This document shows, piece by piece, positions 5,888 to 7,096 of a DNA stretch of 7,096 bases. The notes under the pieces are model-generated. The model ran no database searches and was not told where the DNA came from. It worked only from the letters and a program-made list of their open reading frames with translations. The position numbers were made by a program, and so were the translations under genes. Each line of letters opens with the position of its first letter. Within the stretch, counting starts at the first letter, position 1. Source of the DNA: Paracoccaceae bacterium (GTDB taxonomy: Bacteria; Pseudomonadota; Alphaproteobacteria; Rhodobacterales; Rhodobacteraceae); contig JAOUMG010000094.1 in assembly GCA_029881635.1 (NCBI GenBank), positions 1-7,096 of the forward strand, in the 5' to 3' direction.

Positions 5888-5916
5888 GATATACATGCTG
5901 CGGCGCGGCATTTCAA
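5888..5916 (-). promoter_or_regulatory. phaP promoter (sigma70-like)
   Basis: On the minus strand TTGAAA (5916-5911) and TATATC (5893-5888) are spaced by exactly 17 bases. The -35 differs from consensus at one position and the -10 at two. An A/T run (5938-5944) lies upstream as a possible UP-like element. Transcription would begin near 5881, giving a leader of about 45 nt. A PhaR-like palindrome fills the spacer and another lies just upstream of the -35, consistent with repression by occlusion. Confidence 0.65.
5896..5910 (-). promoter_or_regulatory. Probable second PhaR operator, inside the phaP promoter spacer
   Basis: The plus strand reads TGCTGCGGCGCGGCA, the same 15-bp layout as the element at 5924-5938 (TGCTGC-N3-GC(A/G)GCA) with one symmetry-breaking base. 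It lies wholly between the -35 and -10 and abuts the -35. Centre-to-centre distance to the other element is 28 bp. Binding is inferred from the match. Confidence 0.5.
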
Positions 5917-5923
5917 GTCTTTA

Positions 5924-5938
5924 TGCTGCAGTGCAGCA
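5924..5938 (-). promoter_or_regulatory. PhaR operator upstream of phaP (perfect palindrome)
   Basis: TGCTGCA and TGCAGCA form a perfect 7-bp inverted repeat around one base; the core 5926-5936 is an exact CTGC-N3-GCAG. It ends 7 bp upstream of the phaP -35. Rhodobacter and Paracoccus PhaR are known to bind TGC-rich sites upstream of phaP, so this is the strongest operator candidate in the window. Confidence 0.7.
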
Positions 5939-5965
5939 AAAAAATTCCTATACCGAAATTATCCA

Positions 5966-7096
5966 TCAATTTTCAATATTTGGCACCTCGGTAACATAGG
6001 TTCCGGGGGCCGGTGCCAATGGAGGATGCTTCGAATCACCCACCTTTCGGGCCTCAATCATCTTGCCCGAGCGTTTTTCCAGCCACTTTCCCCAGCGCGG
6101 CCACCAACTGCCCTTATGGAATTCTGCATCGTTCAGCCAGGCATCCGCATCGACCATTTCGCCTTCATTGGTGTAATGACCATATTTGTCCTTGCCGGGC
6201 GGATTGATGATGCCGGCGATATGGCCTGACTGCGAAACGACAAAGGTTTTGTCCTTTGATCCAAACTGCCGGATACCGTTGAACGACCCTTTCCAAGGCG
6301 CGATATGATCCGCCTCGCAGGCAACGGCAAACAGCGGCACTTTCACATCCTGCAGGCCAATCTCCTCGCCGCAGATCTTGATGCGTCCCTCGGCAAGCTG
6401 ATTGTCCTGACAGATCCAGCGCAGATATTCGACCGCCATCCGCGCCGGCAGATTGGTACCATCACCGTTCCAGTAAAGCAGGTCAAAGGCCGGTGGCGCC
6501 TCGCCCATCATGTAGCTCTTGATCGCTGGCCCATAGACAAGGTCATTCGACCGCAGGAATGAAAACGTCTTGGCCATGTAGTATTTGTCGAGATAGCCAT
6601 CCTTGGCCACCTGCGCCTCAATCCCGTCGATGAAATCGTCATCCAGAAATACCGACACCTCGCCCGGATCGGAAAAATCGGTAAGCGTGGTAAAAAACGT
6701 CGCCGAATTCACCGACTTTTCCCCGCGCTTTTTCAATACAGCCTGCGTCATGGTCAGCGTGGTTCCCGCGATGCAATAACCAACCGCATTCACCTTGTCT
6801 TCACCGGTGATCTCCTTGGCCGCCTCGATCGCGGCCATGAATCCCTCTTCGACATAATCGTCGAGCCCTGTATCCGAATAGCTCTTGTCGGGGTTTTTCC
6901 AGCTCACCACGAACAGGGTAAAGCCTTGGTCGACGATCCACTTGATCAGCGAATTCGCAGGCTTCAGATCCATGATGTAAAATTTGTTGATCCAGGGCGG
7001 AAACACGACCAGCGGAATGGCGTGAACCTTTTCGGTGGTTGGCTTATATTGAATAAGCTCGATCATCCGGTTGCGGTAAACCACGGCCCCTTCGGT
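5966..7096 (-). CDS. phaC: Class I poly(3-hydroxyalkanoate) polymerase PhaC, C-terminal part (runs off the right edge)
   Basis: The PHA synthase polymerises (R)-3-hydroxyacyl-CoA, chiefly 3-hydroxybutyryl-CoA, into polyester on the granule surface. About 377 residues are visible; the frame stays open through the right edge (TEGAV before VYRNRMIELIQY), so the GTG at 7084 is not the start and around 200 N-terminal residues of a roughly 600-residue class I enzyme are missing. Numbered from that GTG, the lipase-like box GYCIAG has nucleophile C104 (codon 6775-6773), EADHIAPW has D259 and SGHIAGIINPP has H288, so the catalytic triad is complete. VVFPPWINKFYIMDL (26-40) is the usual alpha/beta-hydrolase entry segment. 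It is followed 121 nt downstream by phaP. No intrinsic terminator is seen after its stop, so some phaC transcripts may continue into phaP. A depolymerase gene (phaZ) would be the expected next neighbour beyond the edge. Confidence 0.95.
   Translation of the reverse strand, partial: TEGAVVYRNRMIELIQYKPTTEKVHAIPLVVFPPWINKFYIMDLKPANSLIKWIVDQGFTLFVVSWKNPDKSYSDTGLDDYVEEGFMAAIEAAKEITGEDKVNAVGYCIAGTTLTMTQAVLKKRGEKSVNSATFFTTLTDFSDPGEVSVFLDDDFIDGIEAQVAKDGYLDKYYMAKTFSFLRSNDLVYGPAIKSYMMGEAPPAFDLLYWNGDGTNLPARMAVEYLRWICQDNQLAEGRIKICGEEIGLQDVKVPLFAVACEADHIAPWKGSFNGIRQFGSKDKTFVVSQSGHIAGIINPPGKDKYGHYTNEGEMVDADAWLNDAEFHKGSWWPRWGKWLEKRSGKMIEARKVGDSKHPPLAPAPGTYVTEVPNIEN

Noticed and set aside
5924..5944. Palindrome next to an A/T run read as a terminator
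   Set aside because: For phaC the T-run comes before the palindrome, not after it, and on the plus strand the palindrome is followed by A residues. An operator fits better.

Overview
The window reads as chromosomal DNA of an alphaproteobacterium, most likely Rhodobacterales (Roseobacter/Rhodobacter type). This rests on the phaC-phaP-phaR gene order, the style of the PhaR and phasin proteins, a moderately high GC content with GC-rich third codon positions (judged by eye), and PhaR-type CTGC-N3-GCAG operator sites. Genus assignment is inference. No mobile element, CRISPR array, tRNA or rRNA was seen, and codon use looks uniform.

Plus-strand half (1-4674): a run of four same-direction genes. 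A glutamine synthetase (GS)-family ligase, cut by the left edge, is followed by a GMP-synthase-like class I glutamine amidotransferase domain protein and a second, clearly divergent GS-family ligase. The second and third genes lie 14 nt apart. Both ligases keep the metal, ATP and glutamate-site residues of the GS fold but are of the PuuA/PauA/FluG type rather than housekeeping GlnA. With a stand-alone Cys-His-Glu amidase between them, the simplest reading is a gamma-glutamylation pathway for an amine: the ligases put glutamate on an amine and the amidase later removes it, as in putrescine and polyamine catabolism. The substrate is not visible in the sequence. After a 117-nt gap holding two GC-rich hairpins comes a DegT/DnrJ/EryC1/StrS-family PLP aminotransferase with no sugar-biosynthesis neighbours; its job is unknown.

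Minus-strand half (4689-7096): a polyhydroxyalkanoate (PHA) locus in the order phaC (C-terminal part, running off the right edge), phaP (phasin) and phaR (PHA-responsive repressor). It converges on the aminotransferase with only 14 nt between stop codons. The phaC-phaP gap contains a good sigma70-like promoter with two 15-bp TGCTGC-N3-GCRGCA elements, one just upstream of the -35 and one filling the spacer. The phaP-phaR gap contains a strong intrinsic terminator, a probable phaR promoter and two related elements. This fits the known logic in which PhaR represses phaP and itself until nascent PHA granules titrate it away; PhaC makes the polymer and the phasin coats the granule.

I found no convincing previously undescribed system. 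The most useful items to follow up are the GS-amidase-GS arrangement with its adjoining orphan DegT aminotransferase, and the detailed PhaR operator layout.
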